DNA from: Sphingomonas sp. Root710
GTDB taxonomy: Bacteria > Pseudomonadota > Alphaproteobacteria > Sphingomonadales > Sphingomonadaceae
Reading direction: 5' to 3'
DNA length: 64,000 bases
Assembly: GCF_001429065.1 (NCBI RefSeq)
Contig: NZ_LMIB01000015.1
Span: forward strand, 210,905 to 274,904
In this document: piece after piece, positions 1 to 9,266 of the stretch
How the letters are laid out: every line of letters begins with the position of its first letter
How positions within the stretch are numbered: the stretch's first letter is position 1
Notes under the pieces: generated by a model
Told to the model about the DNA's origin: nothing
Databases searched by the model: none
Seen by the model: the letters and a program-made list of their open reading frames with translations, nothing else
Program-made: the position numbers and the translations under genes

Positions 1-1077
1 TGCCGGTAGCGCCGCGAAGGGATCGGGCGGCGGCGTATAGCTGGTCGTGCTATAGTTGGCCGGCGCAACAACGTCGGGTTCGTCGTCGGCGGGCGCGTAG
101 CGGTCATAGCTGGGCAGGCCCGGCGCAGGCGATGGCGCGGCAGGCGGCGCGGCAGGAGCGGCTGCTGGTGAAGCCGCGGGCCCGGGCACGGCCATTCCGC
201 CGGCCGGCATATCGGGATAGGCGGGCATTGCCTGCGCCATCGGCTGCGGACCTTCGGCAGGCATGATGCTTTCGCTCGCCAGGTCGGCGGCGACATCCTC
301 GACGACCTCGCCATCGATGTCGGTCAACCGCTCGATCGCGCCCTGGAGCATCACGCGGCCCGCCAGCATGTTGAGCCGGCGGGGAATGCCGTCCGAGAGA
401 CGATGAAAGGCCTCATAGGCGCTTTGGGTGAAGCGCGGCGTACCCTTCCAGCCCGCACAGGCGAGCCGGTGCATGATATAGGGCGCCGCCTCGTCCGGGT
501 TCATCGCGGTCAGATGATGGGTGGCGATGACGCGCTGGCGCAACTGTTCGAAGCGCGGCTGGGCAAGCGCGTCGCGGAACTCGGGCTGGCCGAGCAGGAA
601 AATCTGGAGCAGCGCCTGTCCGCCGAACTGGAAGTTCGACAGCATGCGCAGCTCCTCAAGCGCCGAAATCGGCAGGTTCTGCGCTTCGTCGACGATCAGC
701 AGGGTGCGCTTGCCGCCCCGCGCCTGTTCGTGGAGGAAGCGTTCGATCCGCGCGAGAAGCTGGCCTTTGGCCGCGACGTCCGTCGCGACGCCCAGCGCCA
801 GCGCGACGATACGCAGGATGTCCTCACCTTCGAGCTGGGTCGAGACGAGGTTGATCGCGGTCAGCCGCGAGCGGTCGATCGTCGCCATCAGTCGGCCGAC
901 GAGCATGGTCTTGCCGGTGCCGACCTCGCCGGTAACGACGATGAAACCTTCGCCTTGCGCCAGGCCGTAGCCCAGATAGGTCATCGCCTTGCGGTGGGTC
1001 GCACTCTCGAAATAGAAGCGTGGGTCCGGCGTGAGCTGGAACGGCCGGTCCGTCAGCCCATAGGGATCATGGTCCAA
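1..1077 (-). CDS. XrtA/PEP-CTERM-associated ATPase (ExeA/GspA-like AAA), 3' end beyond window
   Basis: AAA ATPase of the kind found beside exosortase-A EPS clusters. The reverse strand reads DPYGLTDRPFQLTPDPRFYF near the N-terminus. A Walker A motif GEVGTGKT lies at about residues 47-54 and a Walker B motif LLIVDEAQNLP follows. The visible C-terminus becomes rich in Ala, Pro and Gly and runs off the left edge without a stop, so the gene is partial. The start is called as TTG at 1077 because a GGGAGG site sits just upstream and the family usually begins one or two residues before this conserved block. It lies 38 bp after the outer-membrane protein gene and is probably the last visible gene of that operon. 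The role in EPS export or assembly is inferred from context. The family call is confident; the TTG start is moderately so. Confidence 0.85.
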   Translation of the reverse strand, partial: MDHDPYGLTDRPFQLTPDPRFYFESATHRKAMTYLGYGLAQGEGFIVVTGEVGTGKTMLVGRLMATIDRSRLTAINLVSTQLEGEDILRIVALALGVATDVAAKGQLLARIERFLHEQARGGKRTLLIVDEAQNLPISALEELRMLSNFQFGGQALLQIFLLGQPEFRDALAQPRFEQLRQRVIATHHLTAMNPDEAAPYIMHRLACAGWKGTPRFTQSAYEAFHRLSDGIPRRLNMLAGRVMLQGAIERLTDIDGEVVEDVAADLASESIMPAEGPQPMAQAMPAYPDMPAGGMAVPGPAASPAAAPAAPPAAPSPAPGLPSYDRYAPADDEPDVVAPANYSTTSYTPPPDPFAALPA

Positions 1078-1115
1078 AGCGACCCTCCCGGCTATGTGGC
1101 GCGACGTTCGGCATC

Positions 1116-2723
1116 TCAGAACTTATATTGCAGGCCAAGCTGCGCACGCCCGGAAACATCGGCTGTGATCCCATCCTGTTTCGAGGCATCCACCGCCAGG
1201 GTGGCGCGCGCACTGATGCTTCGCCCAAAGGTCCGGTTGTAATTGGCGCTGAACGAACCAGACATCACATCCGAAGCTCCGACCTGTCCATTCTTAAACA
1301 AACTGCCCGCAAAAGAAAAGGAGACGCCAGAGACGCGCGAGAGTTGCCCAGCGAACGAGAGATTCCCGAAAAAGCTCTGATCGACAACGCCGTTCAGCGA
1401 GAAAGGCGCGTTTGGATCGTCGATATAGGTACGATGGGTGTAGCCGAACGAGCCGCTGACCACCCACTGCCGTAAGGCGCGGGTGACGATGATCGTCGCC
1501 GCCCGCTCGCGATAGGCCTCCGCCGAAGCATTGCCGAGCGCCCCGCCGAGGCAGCGGCCCGTCCCCGCCGTCGCGCCGAACAAGCAATCCTGATAGGATG
1601 AACCGGGGTCCGGCGACGGCTTGACGTCGAGATTGGCGGGGGCGCCAGCCAGGCTGCCCGACACGCTTTGCCCGAAGGTCTGGATCTGATCGGTCACCGC
1701 CAGGGTCAGGCCCGTCCGGTCGCTGGGGTGCATCTCGATGAGCCCGGTGACCGAGAAGCCGCCATAGCGATAGCCCGCCCGCGCCTCGAAGCGCGAGCGG
1801 CGGCTGGGCTTCCAGATAAGCCCGGCATCGCCGATGAAACCGTCCATGTCATAGGTCAATATCCGCGGGCTGGCGGGATCGACGACGAACCGCCCGCCCT
1901 TGCCCAACACCGGAAACCCGGTGAGCGGATCGACCAGCGCTTCACGCTCGGACGTCTGCGTCTTCTCATAACCGCCGCTCACGACGGCCGCCACGGTGCC
2001 GGCGATCGGCTGCTTGACTTCACCCGTGATTTTCAGGGCGCGGAAATGCTGGGCCAGATTGCTGGTATTCTCCCGCCGATACTGCCCGCCCACCGTCCAG
2101 TCGAACGGGAGCGCACTCTGCTGCATGCCGAATCCGGCCGTCACTTCCTGCGAAACCGAGCTGTCGAAGCGATCGTTCGGCGGTCCCACCACCACGCCGG
2201 TCTGCCCGCTTTCGTTGCGCGTATAGGCGTAGCGATAGGACGCGTTGACGCCGAGATCGCCGATGCGATGCGACAGCGTCGGCTGGATATAGATCGAATA
2301 GGTCTGGGCGAGATTGTCCGCATTAGCGGTGTTGGATTGCGGCGCGGCTCCGCTGGCGCTGATCCGGCTATGCGTGATGATCGCGCCGGTATCCGCCGTC
2401 AGCCACTCGTCGATGACGTTGGCCTGGAGGCGCATCGCGCCGTCCTGATTGACGTTCTTCGATATGTTGCCGACCTCGGGGATGCGATAGGACAGCCGGT
2501 AGGTGGCGGTGGCGACGATCCGGCGGTTACGGATCGAGCCGGCCAGGCTACCGGCGACTTCGGTGTAGGTGACGATATCTTCGCCTGGCCCCTTGAGCTG
2601 CGATTCGGCGACCTGCTGCAGATCGAAGAAGGCGCCCAGTTCGGGCCGGTCGGCGTGCGCCACGCCACAGAGGGCGCTCCCGGATAAGAGGCCCAGCAAA
2701 GCGCGCGCCGTGAAGCCCCTCAT
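1116..2723 (-). CDS. PEP-CTERM-system-associated outer-membrane beta-barrel protein (TIGR03016-like)
   Basis: A 535-residue protein with a clear Sec signal peptide (hydrophobic residues 8-20, cleavage after VAHA at about 24). A long run of alternating beta strands follows, and it ends in an aromatic residue (QLGLQYKF), the usual C-terminal signature of an outer-membrane barrel. Its size and position next to the tyrosine kinase and chain-length genes match the uncharacterised outer-membrane family of XrtA EPS loci. It overlaps the upstream kinase gene by 4 bp, so translation is probably coupled. Its likely place is the outer membrane, perhaps as a polymer channel or partner of the Wza-like protein, but that role is inferred. 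No catalytic motif was seen. Confidence 0.85.
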   Translation of the reverse strand: MRGFTARALLGLLSGSALCGVAHADRPELGAFFDLQQVAESQLKGPGEDIVTYTEVAGSLAGSIRNRRIVATATYRLSYRIPEVGNISKNVNQDGAMRLQANVIDEWLTADTGAIITHSRISASGAAPQSNTANADNLAQTYSIYIQPTLSHRIGDLGVNASYRYAYTRNESGQTGVVVGPPNDRFDSSVSQEVTAGFGMQQSALPFDWTVGGQYRRENTSNLAQHFRALKITGEVKQPIAGTVAAVVSGGYEKTQTSEREALVDPLTGFPVLGKGGRFVVDPASPRILTYDMDGFIGDAGLIWKPSRRSRFEARAGYRYGGFSVTGLIEMHPSDRTGLTLAVTDQIQTFGQSVSGSLAGAPANLDVKPSPDPGSSYQDCLFGATAGTGRCLGGALGNASAEAYRERAATIIVTRALRQWVVSGSFGYTHRTYIDDPNAPFSLNGVVDQSFFGNLSFAGQLSRVSGVSFSFAGSLFKNGQVGASDVMSGSFSANYNRTFGRSISARATLAVDASKQDGITADVSGRAQLGLQYKF

Positions 2724-3829
2724 CGCGGTGCTTCATATCCGTAATAGCTGCCGAAGCGGCGGGCGTTCGGTGCGAAGCGTGCCCCGTTGAGGAGAAGCTG
2801 GATCTCCTCGCATCCACCCAGCAGCAGCACCGCGTCACGCAATTCGGCCTCGGCGGTCTTGTCGGCGCGCACCACCAGCAGCACCTGACCGACATGATAG
2901 GCCAGCACCGACGCCGGCGAGGCAGCCAGCGCCGGCGGGCTGTCGAAGATGATGATGCGGTTGGGCTTGGCCGACAGCCGCTCGATGATGACGCGGGTCC
3001 GGTCTGCCGCGATCAGCTCGGTCGCTTCATTGGTGTATTTACCCGAGGGAAGTACCGAAAGATTGCCGACATCGGTCTTGATAACCAGCGACTCGACGTC
3101 GATGTCGGTGTCCGCCAGCGCGTCCATGAGGCCGATCGGGCCATCGATGCCCAGCGTCGACAGCACGGTCGGCTTGGCGAAGTCGCCGTCGATCAGCAGC
3201 ACCTCGATATCGCGCTCGTTCGCCATCGACAGCGCCAGATTGACCGCGCAGAATGTCTTGCCCTCATTGGCCTGCGCCGAACAGATCAAGATCCGCCGCC
3301 CATTGGGCAGTGCGGTCGGCCCGATCGCGTTGAGCAGCAAGGTGCGCTTGACGATGCGGAACTCTTCGGCGAGCGCCGTGATCGCCGCGTCAGGCATCAC
3401 GAAACCCTGGTCGATCAGGTCGGCGCGATTCACCTTGGCGGTGCGGTAGACGACCTCGGGCGATGGCAAGGCCGCGGGCTCGGCGGGCGTCGCCACCACG
3501 GGAATGCTGGAGGGCGGCGCGCCATCCCCGGCGCCGCCCGCCTGCGTCTCCGGGGCGGAGATCGTCGTGATGCCCGCGGCCTGATAGACCGGCTCGGGCG
3601 TGAGGGTCATCTGGGGCGTTAGCGTGGGTTGCGGCGTCAGCGTCGGCTGGGGCGTGACCGGCGTCAGCGGCACGTCGATCGTCTGTCCTGGCGCGGGGCC
3701 CTGATCGGGCATGACGACCCGGGCGCGCAGCACCGCCTCGAAGTCGTAGACCGATCCGGCCCGCTCGATCAGCGAACCGCGGCCCCGACGTTTCCTGGGC
3801 GGCTTCGCGCCTTTGTCCTGATCGTCCAT
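2720..3829 (-). CDS. XrtA-associated tyrosine autokinase (BY-kinase)
   Basis: Bacterial tyrosine kinase of the Wzc/CpsD cytoplasmic type, 369 residues. It has a Walker A-like motif (ANEGKT, about 187-192), Walker A' (LLIDGDF, about 211-217) and Walker B (IIIFDSPP, about 292-299). A tyrosine cluster near the end (YYGY, about 362-365) is the expected autophosphorylation tail. It carries no membrane segments, so it should act with the separate chain-length protein encoded 4 bp upstream, as in split Wzc systems. Residues 59-80 form a short Thr/Pro repeat linker built on TPQPTL. It should cycle phosphorylation to control EPS polymer length and export; this is known for the family and inferred here. 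Confidence 0.9.
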   Translation of the reverse strand: MDDQDKGAKPPRKRRGRGSLIERAGSVYDFEAVLRARVVMPDQGPAPGQTIDVPLTPVTPQPTLTPQPTLTPQMTLTPEPVYQAAGITTISAPETQAGGAGDGAPPSSIPVVATPAEPAALPSPEVVYRTAKVNRADLIDQGFVMPDAAITALAEEFRIVKRTLLLNAIGPTALPNGRRILICSAQANEGKTFCAVNLALSMANERDIEVLLIDGDFAKPTVLSTLGIDGPIGLMDALADTDIDVESLVIKTDVGNLSVLPSGKYTNEATELIAADRTRVIIERLSAKPNRIIIFDSPPALAASPASVLAYHVGQVLLVVRADKTAEAELRDAVLLLGGCEEIQLLLNGARFAPNARRFGSYYGYEAPR

Positions 3830-3833
3830 CCGC

Positions 3834-5360
3834 TCAGGATACCATGATACGTTTGACGAATTCGATCAGCATCAGCAGCATGAACATGCCGGGCAAACCG
3901 GCCGCTGCAGATGAGAACCACATCATCTGTTTCCGCCGGATCGCGCGCGTGTCGGCGGTGATGACCTCGGAAATCGACCCCAGCACCGGCAGGCCGCTCG
4001 CCTTGGCCAGCTGCTGGGTGGTCGTATAGACGTTGGCAAGCTGGCTCTTTGCGAACGCCACGCCCGCACCAACCACGACCCCCGCGATCAGCACACCGGT
4101 CAGCAGCATCGTCCGGTTCGGTGCAGCGGGCTGGCGCGGCAGCGACGGCTGATCGATCACGCGAAAGCGCACGCCGTCGGTCTTGCCGCTGGCGTCCGCG
4201 CGCAGCTTGGCGCTCTCCCGCTGGGTCAGCAATTTGTTATATTGCTCGCGCAGCACGTCATAATCGCGGTCCAGCCTGGCCTGGTCGATCTGCGATCCCG
4301 GTGCGGACAGCTGTCGCTGCGCGATCCGGGTGACGTCGCCGGTGAGTTGCGCCTTGCGCGCTTCGAGGGCCGCGACATTGCCCTGGCGCTCCGCCTGCAT
4401 CGACCGGATCGACACATAGACCGGGTTCGGCGCCATCGGCACCGACCGGCTGCCACCCCGCGCCCGTTCGGCACGAAGCTGACTCAACTGCGCGCGGATC
4501 GCGATGACGTCCGGGTGCTTCTCGGTCCAGCCGCGCGAAATCGCCTCGGACAGCTGCCCTTCGAGCTGGCTGATCCGCTGGTCGATCGTATCGATTCCGC
4601 CCATGCCGCCAGCAGCAGGAATCTGCGCCGGCGTCGCGGCAATCTGGCCATTCATCGCAGCCAGCGAGCTGCGCGCCGACATCAGACTGGATTCGATCTG
4701 CATCAATTCGTTGCGCGCGGCATCCATGCGCTGCTCGAGCGAACCGGTGCCGGGCAGCGACCCCATCGTTTCCTGCACGATCTGGGCGCGCTGCCGGTCG
4801 ACATCGGCGAGTTCCTTGGCGCGGCGGGCAAGTTCCTGGTCGAGGAAGGTGAGCGCTTCCGCATTGTTGGTGCGATTGCCGATCAGATTTTCCTGGACGA
4901 AGATGTCGATCAGCTTCTGGGTGACGTTGCGGGCGATGAACGCGGTCTGCTGCTCGGAAACGCCCTTCAGGCTTATCCGCGTCTTGATCTCCAGCAGATC
5001 CTCACCCTGCGCGGTGATCGAGATGCCGCTGCGCAGCGCGCCGATCAGCGACAAGGACTCCGCCGAGGTCAGCGGACGCTCGCCGTTGGAAACGGTTCGG
5101 ACGACCTTCTTCAATATCTCGGTCGAGGTCAGCGACTGGCGGACCCGATCGATGCCTTTCTGAACATCGCCCTCGCTACCGTCACCGAGCAGCGACTTGA
5201 CCTGCACCGAGATGCGCGCGCTGCTCTCATAGGCGGCGGGGACGCGCATCACCATGACCCAGCCGATCAGGCAAAAGGCCCAGGCCACCGCGAGCGCCAG
5301 CCAGCGCATACGCCAAATGGCGTAGAGCGCGATCCGGATCTCGGTGTAGATTGCTTCCAT
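3834..5360 (-). CDS. XrtA-associated polysaccharide chain-length determinant (Wzz-like)
   Basis: Inner-membrane co-polymerase of 508 residues. It has an N-terminal transmembrane segment (about 15-37) and a long periplasmic coiled-coil region with many Gln, Arg and Glu residues (about 160-390). A C-terminal hydrophobic segment follows at about 420-440 and another at 480-503. This matches the Wzz/GumC-type chain-length proteins of exosortase-A loci (TIGR03007-like). It partners the cytoplasmic kinase that begins 4 bp downstream and the Wza-like export protein upstream. It is expected to set EPS chain length and help connect the inner membrane to the export channel. Confidence 0.9.
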   Translation of the reverse strand: MEAIYTEIRIALYAIWRMRWLALAVAWAFCLIGWVMVMRVPAAYESSARISVQVKSLLGDGSEGDVQKGIDRVRQSLTSTEILKKVVRTVSNGERPLTSAESLSLIGALRSGISITAQGEDLLEIKTRISLKGVSEQQTAFIARNVTQKLIDIFVQENLIGNRTNNAEALTFLDQELARRAKELADVDRQRAQIVQETMGSLPGTGSLEQRMDAARNELMQIESSLMSARSSLAAMNGQIAATPAQIPAAGGMGGIDTIDQRISQLEGQLSEAISRGWTEKHPDVIAIRAQLSQLRAERARGGSRSVPMAPNPVYVSIRSMQAERQGNVAALEARKAQLTGDVTRIAQRQLSAPGSQIDQARLDRDYDVLREQYNKLLTQRESAKLRADASGKTDGVRFRVIDQPSLPRQPAAPNRTMLLTGVLIAGVVVGAGVAFAKSQLANVYTTTQQLAKASGLPVLGSISEVITADTRAIRRKQMMWFSSAAAGLPGMFMLLMLIEFVKRIMVS

Positions 5361-5389
5361 TGGCCTGGTCCGCCGCCCCCACGGTTAGC

Positions 5390-6037
5390 CTAGAACACGC
5401 TTTCGGGGATGATGATCACATCGCCCGGCTGCAATTTGACATTGGCCTTGATATCGCCGCGCTTGAGCAGGCTGTCGATACGAAGCTTGAACTCCTGCTG
5501 CTGGTTGGTCACCGGATCGTGGCGGATCAGCTTGGCGCGGTTGCCGGCGGCATATTGCGACAGCCCCCCGACCGAGATCATCGCGTCGAGCAGCGTCATG
5601 TCCGAGCGATAGGCGACCGCGGCCGGCTTCTCCGCCGCGCCGACGATACGAATCTGCTGCGCGAAGGTGCCCGAGAAATTATTGATGATGACCGAGACGA
5701 TCGGGTCCTTGATATAGGTCGACAGCGCGTCGCGAATGTCGTCGGACAGCTTCGCGGGCGTCTTGCCGACCGCGACCATGTCGCTGATCAGCGGCAGGGT
5801 GATCCGGCCATCGGGACGGACCTGGACCTGAGCGCCCAGCTCGGGATTGCGCCATACGAAGACCGTCAGCGCGTCGAGCGGGCCGATCGTATAATCCTCG
5901 CCCGCCTGTGCGCCCGACGGCACGAAGGGCGCGGGCGGCAATTCCTTGGCCTTCTCATCGGCGCGCGCGGGCGCGGCCACAAGGACGCTCGCAAGCATCG
6001 CCATGCCGACCAGTCTTTTCAACGCACCCCACGACAT
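5390..6037 (-). CDS. XrtA-associated polysaccharide export protein (Wza-like)
   Basis: Periplasmic or outer-membrane export protein of the Wza/poly-export family, 215 residues. It has a Sec signal peptide (hydrophobic stretch MAMLASVLVAAPARA) and a poly-export domain starting YTIGPLDALTVFVWRNPEL, followed by a SLBB-like segment that ends LQPGDVIIIPESVF. I chose the ATG at 6037 because GGAGGG lies 7 bases upstream of it. The ATG two codons earlier would sit only one base from this site, and a longer frame to 6112 lacks an RBS and would delay the signal peptide. It lies 29 bp before the chain-length gene. No lipobox cysteine was seen at the cleavage region. Confidence 0.9.
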   Translation of the reverse strand: MSWGALKRLVGMAMLASVLVAAPARADEKAKELPPAPFVPSGAQAGEDYTIGPLDALTVFVWRNPELGAQVQVRPDGRITLPLISDMVAVGKTPAKLSDDIRDALSTYIKDPIVSVIINNFSGTFAQQIRIVGAAEKPAAVAYRSDMTLLDAMISVGGLSQYAAGNRAKLIRHDPVTNQQQEFKLRIDSLLKRGDIKANVKLQPGDVIIIPESVF

Positions 6038-6136
6038 CTGCATTCCCTCCAGGCATCGCCCGATACGGACACCCCAACGTCCGCAAACGCTAATCCCCGC
6101 TCCATGCACCATAACCGATGAACATAAGCTTAGGAA

Positions 6137-7378
6137 TCACAGGATGTCCGTCCCGTCTATGGTTAATTCATGCGGGGCCGGATGACCAAGGAAAGCCTGG
6201 GGGCTCGCGCTGGCGCCATAGGCCCCCGCCAGGAACAGCACGACGACGTCGCCGGGTTCGGCATGCGGCAAGCCGACATGATCCCCGAGCCGATCGATCG
6301 GCGTACATAGGCAGCCCACCACGGACACATCTTCCACATTGCCCGATTGCGGCAGTTTGGTCAATGAAATCGGATAGTTACGGCGGACGACGGTTCCGAA
6401 ATTGCCACTCGCGGCAAGCTGATGGTGCAGCCCGCCATCGACCACCAGAAAGGTCTCTCCATGGCTGGTCTTCCGGTCGACGATGCGCGTCAGATAGACC
6501 CCCGCCTCTCCCACCAGCCAGCGGCCGAGTTCAATTGTAAATTCTGCGTCACGCAGGATCGCGGGCCGCGCGGCGAGGGCCGTCGCCAGCGCAGCGCCCA
6601 CCGCCGCCACGTCAAGCGCGGCATCCTGAGCGAAGTGGGGAATGCCGAAGCCGCCGCCGAGATTGACGTGCGGCGGGGCGACGCCGGCCTCTTCGCTCAG
6701 CCGCGCGGCGAGAGCCAGCGCCGATGCCTGCGCCTCGATCAGCGCCGCGGGATCGAGTGCCTGCGAGCCCGCGAAGATATGGAGACCACGATATTCGGCA
6801 CCCGCCCCGGCAACCTGGCTGATGACCGCCGCCGCCTGATCGGCATCGACCCCGAAGGGTTTGGCGCCGCCGCCCATCTTCATCCCCGAGCCCTTGAGTT
6901 CGAAGTCGGGATTGATGCGCAACGCCAGGCGCGGGGTCCGGCCGATGCCGCGCCCGATCGCCAGCGCGCGTTCGGCCTCGCCAGCGGATTCAAGATTGAG
7001 GGTGATCCCCGCCTCGATCGCCGTCGCCAGCTCGCGGTCGCGCTTGCCTGGTCCCGCAAAGGAGATTCGCCGCGCGTCAACACCCGCGTCGAGCGCGAGG
7101 CGCGCTTCGCCGGCCGACGCCACGTCGATGCCGTCGATCAGCGGCGCGATCGCCCGGACCAGCGGCGGATGCGGATTGGCCTTGACCGCATAATGGAGCG
7201 ACACGCCGGGAAAGGCCGCGCGGAACCGCGCGATGCGGTCGCGTATGATGGCCATGTCATAGATAAACAGCGGCGTGTCCCCGGCGGCTTCGATCCAGGC
7301 ATCGGCGGTGCGCCCGCCGATCATCAGTTCGCCGTCGCGCCAGCGATAGTCGGGGGGGATAGGCCCGGTCGGTTTCAT
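6137..7378 (-). CDS. PLP-dependent decarboxylase, exosortase-A system-associated
   Basis: Fold-type III PLP enzyme related to diaminopimelate and ornithine decarboxylases, 413 residues. The PLP lysine is in LHYAVKANPHP (Lys at about 66). The glycine-rich phosphate-binding loop is LGGGFGIPHF, and a conserved Cys lies in GCLCTPIDRLGDHV near the C-terminus. Genes of this family (TIGR03099-like) are paired with an acyl-CoA ligase in XrtA EPS loci. Here the start overlaps the ligase stop by 4 bp (ATGA), and an ACP gene lies just beyond the ligase. The substrate is not known. A role in making an amine or amino-acid derived decoration is inferred. Confidence 0.9.
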   Translation of the reverse strand: MKPTGPIPPDYRWRDGELMIGGRTADAWIEAAGDTPLFIYDMAIIRDRIARFRAAFPGVSLHYAVKANPHPPLVRAIAPLIDGIDVASAGEARLALDAGVDARRISFAGPGKRDRELATAIEAGITLNLESAGEAERALAIGRGIGRTPRLALRINPDFELKGSGMKMGGGAKPFGVDADQAAAVISQVAGAGAEYRGLHIFAGSQALDPAALIEAQASALALAARLSEEAGVAPPHVNLGGGFGIPHFAQDAALDVAAVGAALATALAARPAILRDAEFTIELGRWLVGEAGVYLTRIVDRKTSHGETFLVVDGGLHHQLAASGNFGTVVRRNYPISLTKLPQSGNVEDVSVVGCLCTPIDRLGDHVGLPHAEPGDVVVLFLAGAYGASASPQAFLGHPAPHELTIDGTDIL

Positions 7379-8916
7379 GCCTCCGCCTCCGCCTTCAGCG
7401 CCACGCGGTCAAGCTTGCCATTGGCGTTGCGCGGCAATTCGTCGCGCCACACCACCCGCGCAGGCTGCATGAAACCAGGCAGGTTGCGCTTGAACCAGTC
7501 GCTCAGCCGCTCTCCGGCATCCTCCGTGGCGGGACGCGCAAAGAGCAGGATCGCCTGTCCCAGCCGATCGTCGGCGATGCCGAGCGCGACCGCCTCCGCC
7601 GCCGCGCCGCTGGCGATGGCGGCTTCCTCGATCTCGGTCGGGCTGATGCGGTTGCCCGAACTCTTGATCATCTCGTCATCACGGCCGACGAAGCGCAGCA
7701 GCCCGGCGGCGTCACGTACCACCGTGTCGCCCGACCAGACCGCCCGCCCGCCATAGACGGATGCAGGCGGGGCGGGGCGAAAACGCTGGGCGGTGCGCTG
7801 CGCATCTTCCCAATATCCTTGGGCGACGAGCGGCCCGGCGTGCACGAGCTCTCCCGGTTCGCCGTCATCGGTGACGCTGCCATCGGGGCGGACGACGAGG
7901 ATTTCGGCGAAGGGGATCGCCTTGCCGATCGATTCGGGATGCGCGTCGATCAGCGCCGGATCGAGATAGGTCGATCGGAACGCTTCGGTGAGCCCGTACA
8001 TCGAGAAGAGCCGCGCCTGCGGAAACATCGCGCGCAGGCGGCGCACCAAGGGCACGCTCATCCGCCCGCCGGTGTTGGTCAGCCGCCGCAGCGGCGCAAT
8101 GCTCTCGGGCGGCCATTCGCTTTCGGCGAGCTGTATCCACAGCGGCGGCACTCCCGCCAATGTGGTTATACCGTGCCGCCCCACCGCGCGAACGACGTCG
8201 CGTGGGGTAAGATATTCGAGCGGGTGGACGCAGCCCCCCGCCGCCCAGGTCGAGAGAAGCTGGTTCTGGCCATAATCGAAGCTGAGCGGCAGTACCGCGA
8301 GGGTGCGGTCGTCCGGTGCCAGCCCCAGATAGTGCGCGACGCTGATCGCGCCGAGCCAGAGATTGGCGTGGCTGAGCATCACCCCCTTGGGCCGCCCGGT
8401 CGAACCCGAAGTGTAGAGGATCGCGACCAGATCATCGGGACCGGCCGAGGATGGGGGCAGCGGCGCGATGGGGGCGAACAGCGCCGTGCCCTCCTCTTCC
8501 TCGACAAGCAGCGCGCAATCCCGCGGCCGGTCGCCCGGCTCGAAGCTGTCAGAGCGGCCCTTGCCGGTGATCAGCAGCCGCGCGCCGCTGTCGGCCAGGA
8601 TATGCGCGACCTGTCGGTGCTTGAGCAGCGGATTGACGGGTACATGGACCAGCCCCGCCCGCGCGGCGGCGAGCGGCATCAGGCAGGCGATCCTATTCTT
8701 GGGCAGCCAGCTCGCCACCCGGTCGCCCGGATTCAGGCCACGCGCCAGCAGGCCCGCCGCGAGCAGACCGACCGCATGATCGAGTCCGGCATGATCGAGC
8801 ACGCCCGCCTTGTCGGCCAGCGCGGGCGCATCGCGTGGCCCGGTCAAGGCGAGATGATCGAGCGGCCGGGGATTGGGATCGAAGTGCATCGGCGCAACAG
8901 CTAGCCCATTTCTCAT
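7375..8916 (-). CDS. Acyl-CoA ligase (AMP-forming), exosortase-A system-associated
   Basis: ANL-superfamily adenylating enzyme of 513 residues. The AMP-binding P-loop is YTSGSTGRPKGVMLSH, the A5 motif is MYGLTEAFR, and GRDDEMIKSSGNRISPTEIE is the hinge. The terminal NANGKLDR carries the catalytic lysine. It matches the TIGR03098-like ligase that accompanies the PLP decarboxylase and an ACP in XrtA loci. The start at 8916 has AAGGA five bases upstream; a later Met at residue 10 is an alternative. It lies head to head with the ACP gene at 8987, so the 70-bp gap should hold both promoters. Likely reaction: ATP-dependent loading of a carboxylate onto the ACP. Confidence 0.9.
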   Translation of the reverse strand: MRNGLAVAPMHFDPNPRPLDHLALTGPRDAPALADKAGVLDHAGLDHAVGLLAAGLLARGLNPGDRVASWLPKNRIACLMPLAAARAGLVHVPVNPLLKHRQVAHILADSGARLLITGKGRSDSFEPGDRPRDCALLVEEEEGTALFAPIAPLPPSSAGPDDLVAILYTSGSTGRPKGVMLSHANLWLGAISVAHYLGLAPDDRTLAVLPLSFDYGQNQLLSTWAAGGCVHPLEYLTPRDVVRAVGRHGITTLAGVPPLWIQLAESEWPPESIAPLRRLTNTGGRMSVPLVRRLRAMFPQARLFSMYGLTEAFRSTYLDPALIDAHPESIGKAIPFAEILVVRPDGSVTDDGEPGELVHAGPLVAQGYWEDAQRTAQRFRPAPPASVYGGRAVWSGDTVVRDAAGLLRFVGRDDEMIKSSGNRISPTEIEEAAIASGAAAEAVALGIADDRLGQAILLFARPATEDAGERLSDWFKRNLPGFMQPARVVWRDELPRNANGKLDRVALKAEAEA

Positions 8917-8986
8917 GCGAATCCTTGTCCCGATTGCGCGACCCGTCTAGGGGAGCCGCGATTTCGCCACCGGCAGGGATGATAAA

Positions 8987-9259
8987 GTGAGCGCAGCCGA
9001 TCCGACCAGCACCGAGGATGTGGTGCGCGCCGTGCTGGTGGACGTCCTCGCGCTCGATCCCGCGCGCGCCGCCGCGTTCACCGCCGACACCGGGCTATTC
9101 GGATCGCTGCCCGAGCTCGATTCGATGGCGGTCGCCGGGTTGCTGACCGAGCTGGAGGATCGCCTCCACATCATCATCGACGATGACGAGGTCGACGGCG
9201 AGATGCTCGAGAGCTTCGGCGCGCTGGTCGCCTTCGTCCAGGGCAAGATGGCCGGCTGA
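8987..9259 (+). CDS. Acyl carrier protein, exosortase-A system-associated
   Basis: Small acidic carrier protein of 90 residues with the 4'-phosphopantetheine attachment site in ELDSMAV (Ser about 46). It begins with GTG at 8987, preceded by AGGG eight bases upstream. It is divergent from the acyl-CoA ligase gene of the XrtA cluster and is the natural acceptor for that ligase. Its 3' end faces trxB with only a 7-bp gap. The acyl group carried is unknown. Confidence 0.88.
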   Translation: MSAADPTSTEDVVRAVLVDVLALDPARAAAFTADTGLFGSLPELDSMAVAGLLTELEDRLHIIIDDDEVDGEMLESFGALVAFVQGKMAG

Positions 9260-9266
9260 TCGGGCG

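Noticed and set aside
403-1242. Long plus-strand open frame of 279 codons opposite the ATPase gene
   Set aside because: It is antisense to a clear AAA ATPase and has no recognisable domain. High-GC coding DNA commonly leaves such frames open.
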